The notes: generated by a model not told the origin, from the letters alone. A stretch of 64,000 nucleotides of DNA from Nonomuraea jiangxiensis (GCF_900099965.1 NZ_FNDJ01000001.1:684170-748169); one strand, 5' to 3'; positions 35,307-44,295 are shown, counted from the first letter of the stretch. Numbers and translations are program-made.

Positions 35307-36698
35307 GTGTCCCAGCCCGCTACGGCCGCCGCTCCCGGGCGGACTCCCGCGTGGCGCTACGCCATCGGGATGTTAGGCACTTCCATCCCGATCAACATGA
35401 TCAAGGGATCGATGATCCTCTACTACGTCGACATCCTGGGACTCGACGTACGCGCCTACGGCGTGGTCATGGTGATCTACGCGGTCATCGACGCACTGGA
35501 CAACCCGCTGCTCGGCCACCTCTCCGACCGCACCCGCAGCCGGTTCGGCCGGCGCCGGCCGTGGCTGCTCGTCGGCGCGCCGATGCTCGCCGCCTGCATG
35601 ATCGCGTTCTTCTCCGCGCCGAGCTCGCTGCGGGGCCTCGGGCTGGTGCTCTGGTTCGCGGTGTTCGCGATCCTGTGCGAGGCCTTCGACTCGATGCTCA
35701 ACGCGAACTACGGCGCGCTGCTCCCCGAGCTCTACCCTCGCGAGCGCGACCGCGCCGTGGCCAACAGCCTGCGCCAGGGCTTCCAGCTGGTGGCGCTGGT
35801 GATCTCCCTCGCGATCACCCCGCTGCTCACGACGCAGGTGTTCGGCACCGAGGAGTCCACCCAGGGCTTCCAGACCACCGCGATCATCTACGGCGTGATC
35901 GCGTTCGTCGTGATCGCGTTCATGGCGCTCGGCGCGCGGGAGCGGCCCCGCTACTCCACCCGCGAGCGGCCGCTGCTGCTGCGGAGCGTCTGGTCGATCG
36001 TGCGCAACCCGATGTTCTGGTCGGTCGGGCTCACCGGCGCCTGTTACGGGATAGCCATGGCGCTCGTGCTCGCGGGCATCCAGCTGTACGTCCGCTACTC
36101 GCTCGGGCTCCCGGTCGGCAACGCGCTCTACCTCCAGGGCATCGTCATCCTCGTCACGGCGGCCGGTCTCCTGGTCTGGACGCGGGTCGTCGCCCGCCGC
36201 GGCGCGCTGTGGACCTGGCGGCTGGCCTTCGTGGTGCTCGCGGTCGGCTTCGCCGCCCTGTTCTTCGCCACCGACCTCGTGACCGCGATCGCCGCGGGAG
36301 TGCTCGTGGGCGCCGGGTGGTCGGGCATGCTCGCGACGAACGACCTCATCGTCGCGCGGGTGCTGGACGCCGACGCCGCCCGCAACGGGGAGCACCGGGA
36401 AGGGCTGTTCCTGTCCGCGTTCGGGTTCTTCGGCCGGCTCAACGGGGTCGTGACCGGACTCGCGCTCACCTCGCTGGGGGTGTTCTTCGGCTACAACTCG
36501 GGCGACGACCCCGGCGGCGACCCCGGGCTCGCGTTCCGGATCTACCTGTGCGTGTACCCGTTCGTGCTGACGGCGATCGGCGCGGTCGCGGCGCGGTTCG
36601 TCTCGATCCCGATCGAGACTCCGCCCGAGGCCGCCGAACCGGCCGAGCCGCCGCCTCCCGGTCCCGTGGACGAGTCCGCCGTGGAGCGTCCCCGATGA
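35307..36698 (+). CDS. GPH-family (MelB-like) sugar:cation symporter
   Basis: GTG 35307 begins a 463-residue membrane protein with about 12 helices. The signature loop NPLLGHLSDRTRSRFGRRRPW after helix 2-3 is diagnostic of the glycoside-pentoside-hexuronide:cation symporter family. FGTEEST and an internal TRVVARRGALWTW are further loops. The C-terminus is Pro/Glu-rich. Its stop overlaps the ATG of the ChbG/YdjC gene (ATGA), so import of an oligosaccharide and its deacetylation are probably coupled. Confidence 0.88.
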   Translation: MSQPATAAAPGRTPAWRYAIGMLGTSIPINMIKGSMILYYVDILGLDVRAYGVVMVIYAVIDALDNPLLGHLSDRTRSRFGRRRPWLLVGAPMLAACMIAFFSAPSSLRGLGLVLWFAVFAILCEAFDSMLNANYGALLPELYPRERDRAVANSLRQGFQLVALVISLAITPLLTTQVFGTEESTQGFQTTAIIYGVIAFVVIAFMALGARERPRYSTRERPLLLRSVWSIVRNPMFWSVGLTGACYGIAMALVLAGIQLYVRYSLGLPVGNALYLQGIVILVTAAGLLVWTRVVARRGALWTWRLAFVVLAVGFAALFFATDLVTAIAAGVLVGAGWSGMLATNDLIVARVLDADAARNGEHREGLFLSAFGFFGRLNGVVTGLALTSLGVFFGYNSGDDPGGDPGLAFRIYLCVYPFVLTAIGAVAARFVSIPIETPPEAAEPAEPPPPGPVDESAVERPR

Positions 36699-37543
36699 CC
36701 CGCCGCGTCGTGATCACGGCCGACGATCTCGGCCGGGAGCCCGGGTCGACGGAGGTCATCCTCTCCCTGCTCGCCGAGGGGCACGTCAGCGCGACGACGC
36801 TCATCTGCGTCTCGCCGGTCGCGGAGCACGCCGCGCAGCGGGTCCGCAAGCTCGGCGTCGTGCCGCGGCTGCACGTGACGCTCACGAGCGAGCGCGGGGT
36901 GCCGCGCTGGCGGCCGCTCAACGGCGCGGCCAGCCTCGTCGATCCGGACGGGACGCTCAGTGACGATCCGCTGGCCCTCGGAGCCCGCGGCGAGGCCGAG
37001 GACGTCATCGGGGAGGCGGAGGCGCAACTGTCCTGGATGCGCGACCGGGGCGCCGCCCCCGAGGCGGCCGACTCCCACGCCGGCACCCTCTACGGCCTGC
37101 ACGGCAGGTCGTGGCTGGCCGAGACGCTCGAATGGTGCGCGCGGCACGGCCTGGCCTTCCGGCTGCCCCGCGACCCGGAGCCGTACTTCGGCGGCCCGCT
37201 CCCGCCGCAGCTCGCGGCGGCGCACGAGAAGGCCGTGGCCTTCGCCGACGCGCTGGGCGTGTCCATCCCGCGGACGATCGCGACCAACCGGCGCACCGCG
37301 TCCGAGCTCGGCGGCTACGAGCGGCTGCGGGACGACTATCTCCGCCGGCTCGCCGCCCTCCCCGAGGGCACCAGCGAGGTGTTCCTGCACCCGTCCAGGG
37401 AGGACGCGATCACGGGGCCGGACGGCATCGTACGGACCTGGGAGACGCGGCTGCTGCGTGACCCTGTCTGGCACGACGCCCTCGACAGTGAGGGCATCGA
37501 GGTCGTCGGAGGCTGGTGGCCCGCCAGGGAGGGCACGGGGTGA
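36695..37543 (+). CDS. ChbG/YdjC family carbohydrate deacetylase
   Basis: The 282-residue protein opens with VVITADDLGREPGSTEVI, the metal-binding DD motif of ChbG/HpnK deacetylases. It continues with LHVTLTSERG and ADSHAGTLYGLHG, whose histidines complete the site, and FLHPS near the C-terminus. Known members deacetylate chito-oligosaccharides or glucosaminyl-hopanoid (HpnK). The overlap with a GPH symporter favours an imported sugar substrate; a hopanoid link cannot be excluded. ATG 36695 overlaps the symporter stop. Confidence 0.85.
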   Translation: MTRRVVITADDLGREPGSTEVILSLLAEGHVSATTLICVSPVAEHAAQRVRKLGVVPRLHVTLTSERGVPRWRPLNGAASLVDPDGTLSDDPLALGARGEAEDVIGEAEAQLSWMRDRGAAPEAADSHAGTLYGLHGRSWLAETLEWCARHGLAFRLPRDPEPYFGGPLPPQLAAAHEKAVAFADALGVSIPRTIATNRRTASELGGYERLRDDYLRRLAALPEGTSEVFLHPSREDAITGPDGIVRTWETRLLRDPVWHDALDSEGIEVVGGWWPAREGTG

Positions 37544-37552
37544 GCGCGGGTC

Positions 37553-38356
37553 TCAGAGCTTGCGGCCCACCGCGCCGTACGCGCCCGCTTCGTGGCGGGC
37601 ACGGTTGACGGGGGCGTCGGGGCGCCAGTCGAAGACCGGGACGAGACCGGGCTCCTCCAGCTCGTAGCCCGCGAAGAAGCGGCGGATCTGGTCGCCGGTG
37701 CGCGGGGTGAAGGCGAGCGCCGCGCTGTTGTAGGCGTCCGCGCTCGCCCCCACCAGCTTCGGCGCGAAGTCGGCGGTGACGTGCGAGATGGCCAGGTAGC
37801 TGCCGGGGACCAGGGCCTCGCTGTAGCGGGCGACCAGGCCGAACGGGTCCTCGTCGTCCTTGACGAACATCAGCGTGCCCACGATGACGAGCCCGACGGG
37901 CCTGCTCAGGTCGATGGTCCCGAGCAGGTCCGGGTGCTTGAGGATGGTGTCGGGCTCGCGCAGGTCGGCCTCGATGTACGCGGTCCGCCCCTCGGGGGTG
38001 CCCCTGAGCAGCGCCCGGGCGTGGATCATCACGATGGGATCGTTGTCGACGTACACCACCCGCGCGGCCGGGTGCGCGGCCTGGGCCACCTCGTGGGTGT
38101 TGCCCTGCGTCGGGATGCCGGTCCCGATGTCCAGGAACTGGGTGACCCCCTGGGCGGCGAGGTGGCGTACGGCGCGGCCGAGGAAGGCGCGGTTGTCGCG
38201 CGCGCCCTGGACGACCCCGGGGGAGGCCTTGGCCGTGGCCTCCGCCACCGCCCGGTCGGCGGCGAAGTTGTCCTTGCCACCCAGCCAGTAGTCGTAGACC
38301 CGCGCCGAGTGCGGGACGGACGTGTCGATCCGCGGGTGAGGACTGGCCTCGGTCAT
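37553..38356 (-). CDS. Methyltransf_19 (DUF574) SAM-dependent methyltransferase
   Basis: The 267-residue protein starts HPRIDTSVPHSARVYDYWLGGKDNFAADR-like, the same family signature as the copy at 2880. The SAM loop is FLDIGTGIPTQGNTHEVA and the acidic motif VVYVDNDPIVM. ATG 38356 is used; the upstream sequence is AT-rich and non-coding. It is convergent with the ChbG gene (9 bp gap). Substrate is unknown. Confidence 0.85.
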   Translation of the reverse strand: MTEASPHPRIDTSVPHSARVYDYWLGGKDNFAADRAVAEATAKASPGVVQGARDNRAFLGRAVRHLAAQGVTQFLDIGTGIPTQGNTHEVAQAAHPAARVVYVDNDPIVMIHARALLRGTPEGRTAYIEADLREPDTILKHPDLLGTIDLSRPVGLVIVGTLMFVKDDEDPFGLVARYSEALVPGSYLAISHVTADFAPKLVGASADAYNSAALAFTPRTGDQIRRFFAGYELEEPGLVPVFDWRPDAPVNRARHEAGAYGAVGRKL

Positions 38357-38525
38357 GGTGGCCTCCAGGGGACAAAGGTGGTGCGAAAAATGATCTTACG
38401 CTGGGTGAAATCTTCCGCAGCTCCTTTCTAGCGATAAATCGGCCATAGGCGGGATATTTCGTGTGATTGCGGGTGCATTGCCGGGATCGCTTCGTCACCC
38501 TTCGTGTGCGCGACAGCCGCGTCCG

Positions 38526-39042
38526 GCCATCGGCCTCGGCGTCGGGGTCGGCGCGTTCCTGTTCGCCCCCGGTGGAACCGGCTTCGCTCCAAGCACGGCG
38601 TGGTCTCCCCGCTGGAATACCTCGCCCGGCGCTACAACGTGCCCACCCAGCAGGCGCTCGCCTACAGCGGGGCGCTGCTGAAAGTGGTCGACATCGCGGC
38701 CAAGTGGGTCGCGATCGCGGTGCTCCTGCGCGGGTTCACCGGCCTGCCGATCGTCTGGGGCATCGCGATCACCGGCGCGGTGACGCTGGTCTACATCACC
38801 GCGGGCGGCCTCTGGGCCGACGTGCTCACCGACTTCGGGCAGTTCATCATCCAGGGTGTGGCCGGCATCGCGATGTTCTTCGCGTTCCTGGCGCACCTGG
38901 GCGGTGTCTCCAGCCTTTGGACCATGTGGGACCGGCTTCCCGAGGGGCACGGCGACCCGTTCAGCGGGCCGTACACGGTGACGTTCTTCCTGGCCCTGCT
39001 GTTCATCAAGACCTTCGAGTACAACGGCGGCATGTGGAACCT
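38526..39042 (+). pseudogene. Truncated sodium:solute symporter (SSS family)
   Basis: A recognisable SSS segment reads AIGLGVGVGAFLFAP in one frame, then after a likely one-base loss in a run of C (about 38565-38570) RWNRLRSKHGVVSPLEYLARRYNVP and onward in another. It contains helices such as LLKVVDIAAKWVAIAVLLRG and TLVYITAGGLWADVLTDFGQFIIQ. The N-terminal helices are absent and the gene stops abruptly after FEYNGGMWNL at 39042, where minus-strand kduI sequence begins. Roughly 170 of about 500 residues survive. It is a non-functional remnant. Confidence 0.8.
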
Positions 39043-39071
39043 GGTGTGGCAGGGCATGGTGTTCCACATGC
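39030..39071. repeat. 11-bp inverted repeat at a two-gene deletion junction
   Basis: GCATGTGGAAC (39030-39040) and GTTCCACATGC (39061-39071) are perfect inverted repeats with a 20-bp loop that holds the SSS/kduI junction (about 39042). Both arms are coding sequence for Met-Trp-Asn in the respective genes. A hairpin or microhomology event here could have produced the junction. Confidence 0.7.
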
Positions 39072-39561
39072 TGCCCGGCTCCAGCACGGTCACGCCCAGG
39101 ACGAGCCGGCAGCTCTGGACGCCGTTGGCGTGGACGTACTTGTAGATCGTCCGCTCGTTGGAGCCCTCCCTGCCGCCCAGTCGCACCGGCTCGGCGTCCG
39201 CCGGCGTGGCGTGCGTGGTCGGCTTGGCGGCGTGCGCGGTGGTGGAGACCAGGTAGAAGGCGCCCTCCTCGAACCACACGTCCGCCACGCCGCGGCCCAC
39301 GTACAGCCACTCCCTGGGCTGGAGCCGGTACGTCCGGCCCTCGACGCGCACCGTGCCGGCGGCGGTGCCGACGTTGACCACGCCCAGTTCGCGGCGTTCC
39401 AGGAAGAAGCCGGCACGCAGTTGCGGCGGGTTGGGCAGGCCGGCGGGGCCGAGCACGCCGCCCACCACGATCCGGTCCTCGTGCGAGTGGACCAGCCGCG
39501 CCTCGCACGCGGCGAACAGGTCCTCCATCAGGAATCTGGCGCGTAACTGAGCGGTGGTCAT
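39043..39561 (-). pseudogene. kduI: Truncated 5-keto-4-deoxyuronate isomerase
   Basis: The minus-strand frame from ATG 39561 reads QLRARFLMEDLFAACEARLVHSHEDRIVVGG and continues through GVTVLEPGSMWNTMPCH, clearly the N-terminal ~60% of KduI. It then runs into reversed SSS sequence. KduI is normally about 280 residues; about 172 remain, and the C-terminal metal-ligand region is lost. The gene may also have lost a few N-terminal residues (a THP-like leader is visible upstream without a start). Family function is uronate (pectin) catabolism; here it is inactive. Confidence 0.82.
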
Positions 39562-39796
39562 GCCGGGAAGTTGGTCGGGAGCGGTGGCCGGAGGGTGAGT
39601 GCCCGCCGGCGCTCGCTGATCTCTGGTATGCCTGGACGGGCCGCCTGACCTGCGCGGATAGACTCTGTCGGAGGCGTCGCGGCGCGCGCGGACAGATTTG
39701 GGTGGCTTTGTTGTGCAGTGCCCGCTGGGAGTTCGTGGCCGGTTCATCGTGTGCGCCTAGCGTCCTGGTGACAGGCAACTGGATGGGACAACGGGC

Positions 39797-40924
39797 ATGG
39801 AGCACATCACGTTCCTGGTCGTCGTGGTGATCATCACGGCGCTCGCCTTCGACTTCACCAACGGCTTCCATGACACGGCCAACGCGATGGCCACCTCGAT
39901 CGCCACCGGCGCGCTCCGGCCCAAGGTGGCGGTGGCGATCTCGGCCGTACTCAACCTCGTCGGCGCCTTCCTGTCGGTGGAGGTGGCCAAGACGATCTCG
40001 GGCGGAATCGTGGACGACCGGCTGGTGACACCGCCGATGGTGTTCGCCGGGCTGGTCGGCGCGATCTTGTGGAATCTGCTCACCTGGCTGCTGGGCCTGC
40101 CGTCCAGCTCCTCGCACGCGCTGTTCGGCGGGCTGATCGGCGCGGTGTGGGTCGGCGCGGGCATGCAGGGCGTGCACTTCGGCACGGTCCTGGAGAAGAT
40201 CCTCATCCCGGCGGTGGCCTCGCCGCTGATCGCGGGGTTCGTCGCGATGACCGCCACCTTCCTCGCCTACACGATGACCGCCAGGGCCCGGCACGAGTCC
40301 GTGACCAGGACCTTCCGCCTCGGGCAGGTCGCCTCGGCGTCACTGGTGTCGCTGGCGCACGGCACCAACGACGCGCAGAAGACCATGGGCGTGATCACGC
40401 TCACCCTGATCTCCACCGGTGCGCTGGCCTCCGGCTCCGCCCCGCCGTTCTGGGTGATCACCATCGCGGGGCTGGCCATCGCGCTGGGCACCTACCTGGG
40501 CGGCTGGCGGATCATCCGCACCATGGGCAAGGGCATCACCGAGATCGAGTCACCCCAGGGCTTCGCCGCGGAGGCGAGCGCGACCACCGTCATCCTGGCC
40601 TCCTCCCACCTGGGCTTCGCGCTGTCCACCACGCAGGTGGTCTCCGGCGCGATCCTCGGCACCGGACTGGGCCGGCGGCTGGCGCGGGTGCGCTGGTCGG
40701 TGGCGGGCCGGATGGCGCTGGCCTGGCTGCTGACGCTGCCCGCCGCCGCCGCGGTCGGCGCCGTCGCCGCCGCCGTGGCCACCACCGGCACGCTCGGCGT
40801 CACCATCGCCGCCCTGGTGACGATCGCCGCCGCGGCCGGACTGTACGCCGCCAGCCGGCGCAACCCCGTGCACGCGGGCAACGTCAACGACGTGCCCCCC
40901 GTGCCGCAGCAGGCAGCCGCCTGA
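39797..40924 (+). CDS. pit: PiT-family inorganic phosphate transporter
   Basis: The 375-residue membrane protein starts EHITFLVVVVIITALAFDFTNGFHDTANAMATSIATGAL, the PiT signature with the conserved FDFTNGFHDTAN. A second copy of the motif is SLAHGTNDAQKTMGV. About ten helices are visible. It moves phosphate (or metal-phosphate) with H+ or Na+. ATG 39797 is the only sensible start. A small membrane protein follows 14 bp later. Confidence 0.93.
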   Translation: MEHITFLVVVVIITALAFDFTNGFHDTANAMATSIATGALRPKVAVAISAVLNLVGAFLSVEVAKTISGGIVDDRLVTPPMVFAGLVGAILWNLLTWLLGLPSSSSHALFGGLIGAVWVGAGMQGVHFGTVLEKILIPAVASPLIAGFVAMTATFLAYTMTARARHESVTRTFRLGQVASASLVSLAHGTNDAQKTMGVITLTLISTGALASGSAPPFWVITIAGLAIALGTYLGGWRIIRTMGKGITEIESPQGFAAEASATTVILASSHLGFALSTTQVVSGAILGTGLGRRLARVRWSVAGRMALAWLLTLPAAAAVGAVAAAVATTGTLGVTIAALVTIAAAAGLYAASRRNPVHAGNVNDVPPVPQQAAA

Positions 40925-40938
40925 CCGAGGAGGACGTG

Positions 40939-41172
40939 ATGGACATCAAGTGGACCGCGCTGGGCCAGGTCTTCATGGTCAGCCTGGCGGTCAGCGTCGT
41001 GGTCGTGGTCGTCTTCTCGCTCGGCGTGATGGCGCTCTCGGCCCGCCAGACCGTACGGGAACACGACAGCGGCGGCGGCTCCGGCGCGCTGGCCGCGGCC
41101 GTGGTCTGCTTCGCCGCCTGCGCGGCGGTGGTGGGTTACGGCATCTACCTGATCGTGCCGCAGTTCCACTGA
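40939..41172 (+). CDS. Small membrane protein paired with PiT transporter
   Basis: ATG 40939 has GAGGAGG upstream. The 77-residue product has two transmembrane helices (VFMVSLAVSVVVVVVFSLGVMAL and LAAAVVCFAACAAVVGYGIYLIV) joined by a polar Gly/Ser loop. It follows pit in the same operon, and similar small proteins commonly follow pit in actinobacteria. A helper or structural role with the transporter is inferred only from position. Confidence 0.75.
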   Translation: MDIKWTALGQVFMVSLAVSVVVVVVFSLGVMALSARQTVREHDSGGGSGALAAAVVCFAACAAVVGYGIYLIVPQFH

Positions 41173-41199
41173 CGGGCGCTCGTACCGGCCCCCTGGGCG

Positions 41200-42729
41200 T
41201 CAGGGGTTGTCCAGGTCGACCGGTTCCAGGGGGCGGGTGGCCGGACCGTGCAGGACGGCTCCGTCGGTTCCGAAGCGCGAGCCGTGACAGGGGCATTCCC
41301 AGGTCCGTTCGGCCTGGTTGAAGGCCACGACGCAGCCCAGGTGGGTGCAGATGGCGGAGACCGCGTGAACGACGCCGTCCGGGTCGCGGTAGACGGCGCA
41401 ACGGTGCCCGCCGACGCGTACGACGGCTCCTGCCCCCGGATCGATGTCGTCGACGGAATCGACGTGGGAGGAGCGCAGGCGATCTCCGACGAAGTGGCGT
41501 GCGACCTTGGCCTGGAGCTTGACGATGGGACCCGCCTCGCGCAGGGGGTGCAGCCGCCGGGGATCGTACAGCTCGGCCCACGGCAGGTCGTGGCCGGTGA
41601 TGAGAGCGGACAGGAGCTTGCCGGACATGACGCCGTTGCTCATGCCCCAGCCGCCGAACCCCGCGGCGACGTGGACGTGCTCGGCCGCCGGGTGGAAGAG
41701 CCCCACGTACGGCAGGTGGTCGGTGGTGGAGTTGTCCTGCGCCGCCCATCGGTGGCTGATCCGCGTGCCTGCGAAGTGCTCGCGGGTCCAGTCCGCGAGC
41801 CGCTGGAAACGTTCGCCGGCGTCACCGGAGCCGGGCTCGGCGCTCTCCCCGGTGATGATGAGCAGGCGCTGCCCGTCCCGATAGGGAGTGGTGCGGACGG
41901 ACCTGGTGTGGTGCTCCGGGGTGATGTACATACCGCCTGGATCTTGTTCTGGCGGAACGGGCGCCGCGACCACGAGCTCACGCCGCGGCTTCAGACGGGA
42001 GAACAGCAGCGCCCGATCGAACACCGGGTAGTGGGTGGCCACCACGACGTCGGTGGCGGTGACCGTGGTGCCGTTCTCGCACGCCAGCCGGCACGGCCGG
42101 CCCTCGTCCAGCCCCATCACCCGGGTACGCTCGTAGATCCGGGTGCCGTCCTCGGTCATCCGCCGCACCAGGGCGAGCAGGAATTTACGGGGATGGAACT
42201 GGGCCTGGTCCTCCACCCGGATGGCGGCCGCGACGTCGAACGGCAGGCCCGTCTCGGTCACCAGGGAGGCGGACAGGCCGGCCTGCCGGGCCGCGTCCAC
42301 CTCGGCGGTGATCTCCTCGGCCCGCTCGGCGGACTCGACATAGGTGTAGGCGGGCAGGCGTTCCAGGTCGCAGTCGATGCCGAGATCGGCCACGGTCGCG
42401 AACACGTGCTCGATCGCGTCCTGCTGCGACTCCGCGTACAGCCTGGCGGCCCGCTCCCCGTGCGATCTACGGAGCTGGGCGTAGATGAGGGTGTGCTGGG
42501 CGGACAGCTTGGCGGTGGTGTAGCCGGTGACGGCGGCGGCGACGCGGTCCGCCTCCAGCACCACGACCGAGCGGCCCGCCCGCGACAACTCCCACGCCGC
42601 GCACAGCCCGGCGATCCCGCCTCCGACGACGGCGACATCGGCGGTGACGTCCTGCGCGAGCGCCGGGAACGACGTCGTGGCCGTCGACTCGACCCAGTAC
42701 GACTCGGGCACCCCTGGAAGCGAAACCAT
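41200..42729 (-). CDS. FAD-dependent oxidoreductase with C-terminal Rieske [2Fe-2S] domain
   Basis: The 509-residue protein has a DAO-type FAD fold (VAVVGGGIAGLCAAWELSRAG, then VVLEADRVAAAVTGYTTAK). Its last ~90 residues are a Rieske domain with CTHLGC and CPCHGSRF, so it carries both flavin and a [2Fe-2S] cluster. This fused architecture is known in bacteria and may oxidise an amine or small metabolite with direct electron exit to the cluster. ATG 42729 is used. Its partner is not evident; it is convergent with the small PiT partner. Confidence 0.88.
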   Translation of the reverse strand: MVSLPGVPESYWVESTATTSFPALAQDVTADVAVVGGGIAGLCAAWELSRAGRSVVVLEADRVAAAVTGYTTAKLSAQHTLIYAQLRRSHGERAARLYAESQQDAIEHVFATVADLGIDCDLERLPAYTYVESAERAEEITAEVDAARQAGLSASLVTETGLPFDVAAAIRVEDQAQFHPRKFLLALVRRMTEDGTRIYERTRVMGLDEGRPCRLACENGTTVTATDVVVATHYPVFDRALLFSRLKPRRELVVAAPVPPEQDPGGMYITPEHHTRSVRTTPYRDGQRLLIITGESAEPGSGDAGERFQRLADWTREHFAGTRISHRWAAQDNSTTDHLPYVGLFHPAAEHVHVAAGFGGWGMSNGVMSGKLLSALITGHDLPWAELYDPRRLHPLREAGPIVKLQAKVARHFVGDRLRSSHVDSVDDIDPGAGAVVRVGGHRCAVYRDPDGVVHAVSAICTHLGCVVAFNQAERTWECPCHGSRFGTDGAVLHGPATRPLEPVDLDNP

Positions 42730-42961
42730 AAGCGACGCCCTGCCCGCCCACCCGCCGATTAGGCACCCGCGTCACCAGCCCACGAGGCACGGCGGGTTTC
42801 GGCCGCTGTCACCGGGCACGGGACAGCAAGGCCCGCCGGCGTCGCCGAGTTCACCAGGGGTGTCGCGCCGGCGGGCTCATCACAGCGACAAGGCCCGGCG
42901 GGCCATCACAGCGACAGGGCCTCGGCGCCGGAAGGCGGCGGGGACCGGACGGAAGCTCGTC

Positions 42962-43045
42962 GTGGACACGCAGCAGGACGTGATCACGGTCCTGACCGCC
43001 GATCACCGCGAGGTGGAGCAGACCTTCGCCAAGCTCGAACGCATG
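42962..43045 (+). pseudogene. N-terminal fragment of a hemerythrin-domain protein
   Basis: After GTG 42962 the frame reads DVITVLTADHREVEQTFAKLE, the start of actinobacterial hemerythrin HHE-domain proteins including the first iron His. The similarity ends after about 28 residues, where unrelated sequence and the opposing Nudix gene begin. The other iron ligands are missing, so it is a remnant. The region before it (42794-42940) contains two near copies of CATCACAGCGACA(A/G)GGCC and no gene. Confidence 0.6.
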
Positions 43046-43118
43046 GTGGGCGGCTGGAGGCATCCGCGATGCTCTCACCGGGAGAGGAGACCTCTGAGGG
43101 CATCGACGGGCCGGATCC

Positions 43119-43622
43119 TCACGCGCCGGCACCGTCTGAACGGCCGAAGTACGCGGCGACGACCTGGGAGTGGAGGGGGAAGGCCAGGTCCGTGGGGGCG
43201 TGGATGAGCAGCCATTCCGACGTCTCGGCCGTGGCCCGCATGGGCGGGAGGTCGGCCGCGCCGATCCGCGGGCCGAGGGCGAAGATCAGTACGGTCCCGT
43301 CGGGGGCGCTGATCACGTCGAGCAGCCGCACCGCGTCCGCGTCGACGGCCACCCCGGTCTCCTCGCGCAGCTCCCTGACGGCGGCCCGCTGCCAGGATTC
43401 GCCCAGGTCGATGTAGCCGCCGGGCAGGGCCAGCTTGCCACGGTGCGGCTCGACGTCCCGGCGGACCACCAGCACGCCGTGGTCCACGGGCAGCACCATG
43501 ACCGCGACCGGCAGGGGGTTGAGGTAACTGGTGTGGCCGCACGCGCCGCACGTACGCGGCCAGGACAGGCCCGGCGGGAAGGCCGTGCCGCAGAAGGAGC
43601 AGTACGCGTTCCTGATCGCCAC
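43119..43622 (-). CDS. Nudix hydrolase with N-terminal zinc ribbon
   Basis: The 167-residue protein has CSFCGTAF and CGACGHTSY at its N-terminus, a rubredoxin-type zinc ribbon as in NudC-like proteins. The Nudix box is GGYIDLGESWQRAAVRELREETGV, intact with the catalytic glutamates. It should hydrolyse a nucleoside diphosphate derivative; the substrate is unknown. GTG 43622 is the start. Confidence 0.88.
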   Translation of the reverse strand: MAIRNAYCSFCGTAFPPGLSWPRTCGACGHTSYLNPLPVAVMVLPVDHGVLVVRRDVEPHRGKLALPGGYIDLGESWQRAAVRELREETGVAVDADAVRLLDVISAPDGTVLIFALGPRIGAADLPPMRATAETSEWLLIHAPTDLAFPLHSQVVAAYFGRSDGAGA

Positions 43623-43731
43623 GAGGACGATCCTAGATCGCCAGACGACGCGCGCCCGCCCGGGTATGCCGCGTTGAGCGGGGCCGGAGAGCCCCGCTCA
43701 GCGCGTGGTGCTCCGTGGCCGGAGCGGGCTT

Positions 43732-43926
43732 TCACTTCTTGAAGGCGTCCTTGACCTTCTTCCCGGCGTCCTTGACCTTCTCGCCGGCCTGCTTCAGGCC
43801 ACCCGCGGCCTGGTCGGCGCGCCCCTCGGCCCGCAGGTCCTCGTCGTCGGTGGCGTTGCCGACGTTCTCCTTGGCCCGCCCCTTGAGCTCCTGGGCCTTG
43901 TTGCGGATCTTGTCGTTGGTGCTCAT
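43732..43926 (-). CDS. CsbD-like stress protein
   Basis: ATG 43926 has AGGAAGG upstream. The 64-residue protein reads NKAQELKGRAKENVGNATDDEDLRAEG, the CsbD family signature, and ends in a Lys-rich repeat of KVKDAGKK type. CsbD-like proteins are abundant in general stress responses; their biochemistry is unknown. It is preceded by the aromatic operon's terminal gene on the same strand but about 85 bp away. Confidence 0.85.
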   Translation of the reverse strand: MSTNDKIRNKAQELKGRAKENVGNATDDEDLRAEGRADQAAGGLKQAGEKVKDAGKKVKDAFKK

Positions 43927-44010
43927 GTCCTTGCCTTCCTGGTCGTATCCCCCCACAGGTCGTTGTACTTACCGACGAGAAGGCGTGAAAACGTACCTTT
44001 CGACCAGGCG

Positions 44011-44295
44011 TCACGAACCGGTCTGCTCCTGGGGGTGGGTGGCCAGTGCCTCGACGGACACGTCCATCCATTTCCACATCGGCAGCGAGGTCAGCGCCTC
44101 GTGCAGCACGGTGGGGTCCGCAGCCTCGTAGAGGCCGATGGTGGCGTTGCGCCCGGGGACCCGCCACAGCCGTTTGAGTATCCCCGCCTCCCGCAACTGC
44201 ATGGCGCGCTCTCGTTCGGCCTTGCGCAGGTGTTCACGGGTATGGTCCGGCACGTCGGCCGGCATCAGGTTCTCGGTGCGTACCAGGAACTCCAT
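44011..44295 (-). CDS. Muconolactone delta-isomerase-like protein
   Basis: The 94-residue protein begins MEFLVRTENLMPADVP and has the MIase ferredoxin-like fold pattern, with RLWRVPGRNATIGLYEAAD and LPMWKWMDVSVEALATHP. Family members (CatC) shift a double bond in muconolactone. Here it ends an operon that makes 4-oxalomesaconate-type products, so it may act as an isomerase or tautomerase for those rather than for muconolactone; that is inference. It starts 10 bp after the upstream hydrolase stop. Confidence 0.8.
   Translation of the reverse strand: MEFLVRTENLMPADVPDHTREHLRKAERERAMQLREAGILKRLWRVPGRNATIGLYEAADPTVLHEALTSLPMWKWMDVSVEALATHPQEQTGS

Noticed and set aside
38470..40294. Long minus-strand frame across kduI remnant and the phosphate transporter
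   Set aside because: It passes through reversed symporter and antisense pit sequence; only the kduI part (39043-39561, in another frame) is real.
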